From: Phycisphaerales bacterium
GTDB lineage: Bacteria; Planctomycetota; Phycisphaerae; Phycisphaerales; SM1A02
NCBI GenBank assembly: GCA_018882625.1
Contig: VERO01000007.1
Coordinates: 1 to 22,057 of the forward strand
DNA: 22,057 nucleotides
Direction: 5' to 3'
Position numbers and translations under genes: made by a program. Shown in pieces: positions 21,251 to 22,057 of this stretch. The stretch's first letter is position 1. Every line of letters begins with the position of its first letter. The notes beneath the pieces are model-generated. The model did not search any database, was not told where the DNA came from, and saw nothing but the letters and a program-made list of their open reading frames with translations.

Positions 21251-21898
21251 ATGGACGTATGGATCGCCTACACGCTGGCCGGTCTCCTGGGGATCTCGCT
21301 CGCGGCCGCCTGCGGCATGCGGGTGTTTGCGCCGCTGGCGGTGCTGTCGGTCGCCTCGTTCGCGGGCTGGATGACGCCGCCTGACTCCTTCGCGTGGGTC
21401 GGCAGCGCACCGGTGATGGTTGGCCTGTGCCTTGCGGTGCTGCTTGAGGCTGGCGCGTACATGATTCCGTGGCTTGACCATGCGCTGGACACGGCGGGCG
21501 TGCCGCTTGCCGCGGGTGCAGGCACGGTGGTGGCTGCGCTGCAGATTGCGTCCGTGTCGGGCGTGACGGGATCGGCGCCCGTCGACCCCGGCCTGCTCTG
21601 GACGCTCTCGGCGGTGGCTGGCGGTGGCGTGGCGCTCGGCACCCACGCGACGACCGCAATGCTGCGCGGTGGGTCGACTGGCGTCAGCGGTGGGCTGCTG
21701 AATCCTGTGTTCGCGATTGCCGAGACGGCGCTGAGCGTGGTCATCAGCGTGCTGTCGATTGTGATCCCTGTGCTTGCGGTGGTGGCCGCGCTCGGTGTGG
21801 TGGCGCTGCTGGTGACCGGGGTGCTCGTCATGCGGTCGGCGCTGAAGGGGGTTGCGGGGGCATCGAAAAAGGGCAAGGTTGCGCAGGCGGTCGCCTAG
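21251..21898 (+). CDS. DUF4126 family membrane protein
   Basis: The 215-aa protein starts GLLGISLAAACGMRVFAPLAVLS (12-34) and contains LLEAGAYMIPWLDHALDT (64-81), GALQ-like and GTHATTAMLRGGSTGVSGGLLNPVFAIAETALSVVIS (129-165). This is the pattern of DUF4126 proteins, whose function is unknown. About five to six hydrophobic segments are present, and the tail after residue 196 is basic (KGVAGASKKGK). The ATG at 21251 has no clear Shine-Dalgarno sequence. The gene lies head to head with the methyltransferase, only 22 bases away or overlapping depending on that gene's start. Stop codon TAG at 21896. Confidence 0.88.
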   Translation: MDVWIAYTLAGLLGISLAAACGMRVFAPLAVLSVASFAGWMTPPDSFAWVGSAPVMVGLCLAVLLEAGAYMIPWLDHALDTAGVPLAAGAGTVVAALQIASVSGVTGSAPVDPGLLWTLSAVAGGGVALGTHATTAMLRGGSTGVSGGLLNPVFAIAETALSVVISVLSIVIPVLAVVAALGVVALLVTGVLVMRSALKGVAGASKKGKVAQAVA

Positions 21899-22057
21899 CG
21901 CCCGCTAGGGTGGATCCGTTGCCGTGCTGGGCGCGTGTGCCCGGCAGTCAGCGGCGGGCATGGACGGCCTGCTGCGGCGATGCGGCGGATGGAGCCGTCC
22001 GGGCCCCAAGGCGGGCAAGGTGAGTCAGATGAGGGATCGATCGCAGAGGTCGTGGGC
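21899..22057. other. Unassigned right end
   Basis: I see no complete gene, tRNA or strong terminator in these 159 bases. A plus-strand frame from an ATG at 21960 stays open to the window edge and could be the start of a gene, but about 32 codons of GC-rich sequence are too few to support a call. Confidence 0.3.

Noticed and set aside
21899..22057. A possible structured RNA such as RNase P at the right edge
   Set aside because: The segment is GC-rich and could fold, but the conserved core bases of RNase P RNA, tmRNA or a tRNA were not seen.

Overview
The window is high-GC bacterial chromosome that looks like a planctomycete, most likely class Phycisphaerae. The reasons are a large secreted protein ending in a short dockerin-like module (CPADYDGDG ... 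LLAAWG), small surface proteins with a PEP-CTERM-like tail of the form PAPG + hydrophobic stretch + SRRRR, an ECF sigma factor with an unusual membrane partner, and high-GC codon use. This assignment is inferred from protein style; no rRNA or other marker gene is present.

Layout. (1) Positions 3-8869 are a cell-surface polysaccharide locus. At the left edge is the 3' part of a glycosyltransferase in which a GT2-type tail runs in frame into a complete GT4-type domain (+ strand). Facing it is a minus-strand run that reads, in transcription order: O-antigen ligase/polymerase-like protein, WecA/MraY-type sugar-1-phosphate transferase, GtrII-like membrane protein, zinc-ribbon methyltransferase, unknown multi-pass membrane protein, and GDP-mannose 4,6-dehydratase. 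Together these would supply a deoxyhexose precursor, start a glycan on the lipid carrier, modify it, and polymerise or ligate it. (2) Positions 9208-15103 are an array of secreted proteins: three tandem paralogues of 212-213 aa with PEP-CTERM-like tails, then an 820-aa protein carrying two copies of the same module, three PPC-like domains and a dockerin-like C-terminus. A small sulfotransferase-like gene on the minus strand interrupts the array. Most of these genes are followed by their own hairpin, so they look individually transcribed. (3) Positions 15289-17261 (minus) encode an ECF sigma factor followed by a cysteine-free single-pass membrane protein, probably its anti-sigma factor. (4) Divergent from the sigma factor, 17341-20325 (+) is a tightly packed FtsX-type permease / ATPase / HlyD-type membrane-fusion operon, an exporter of the DevBCA/MacAB kind lacking an outer-membrane partner here. 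(5) At the right are an LCMT-like methyltransferase (minus) and a DUF4126 membrane protein (plus), head to head.

How they may fit together: exosortase/PEP-CTERM sorting is known to co-occur with exopolysaccharide loci, so regions 1 and 2 may build one extracellular matrix: glycan plus short anchored proteins plus a large dockerin-bearing protein. The sigma/anti-sigma pair may control the divergent exporter. No exosortase, tRNA, rRNA, transposase or CRISPR array was seen. The most interesting item is the single surface module reused with two different C-terminal attachment modes in four neighbouring genes.
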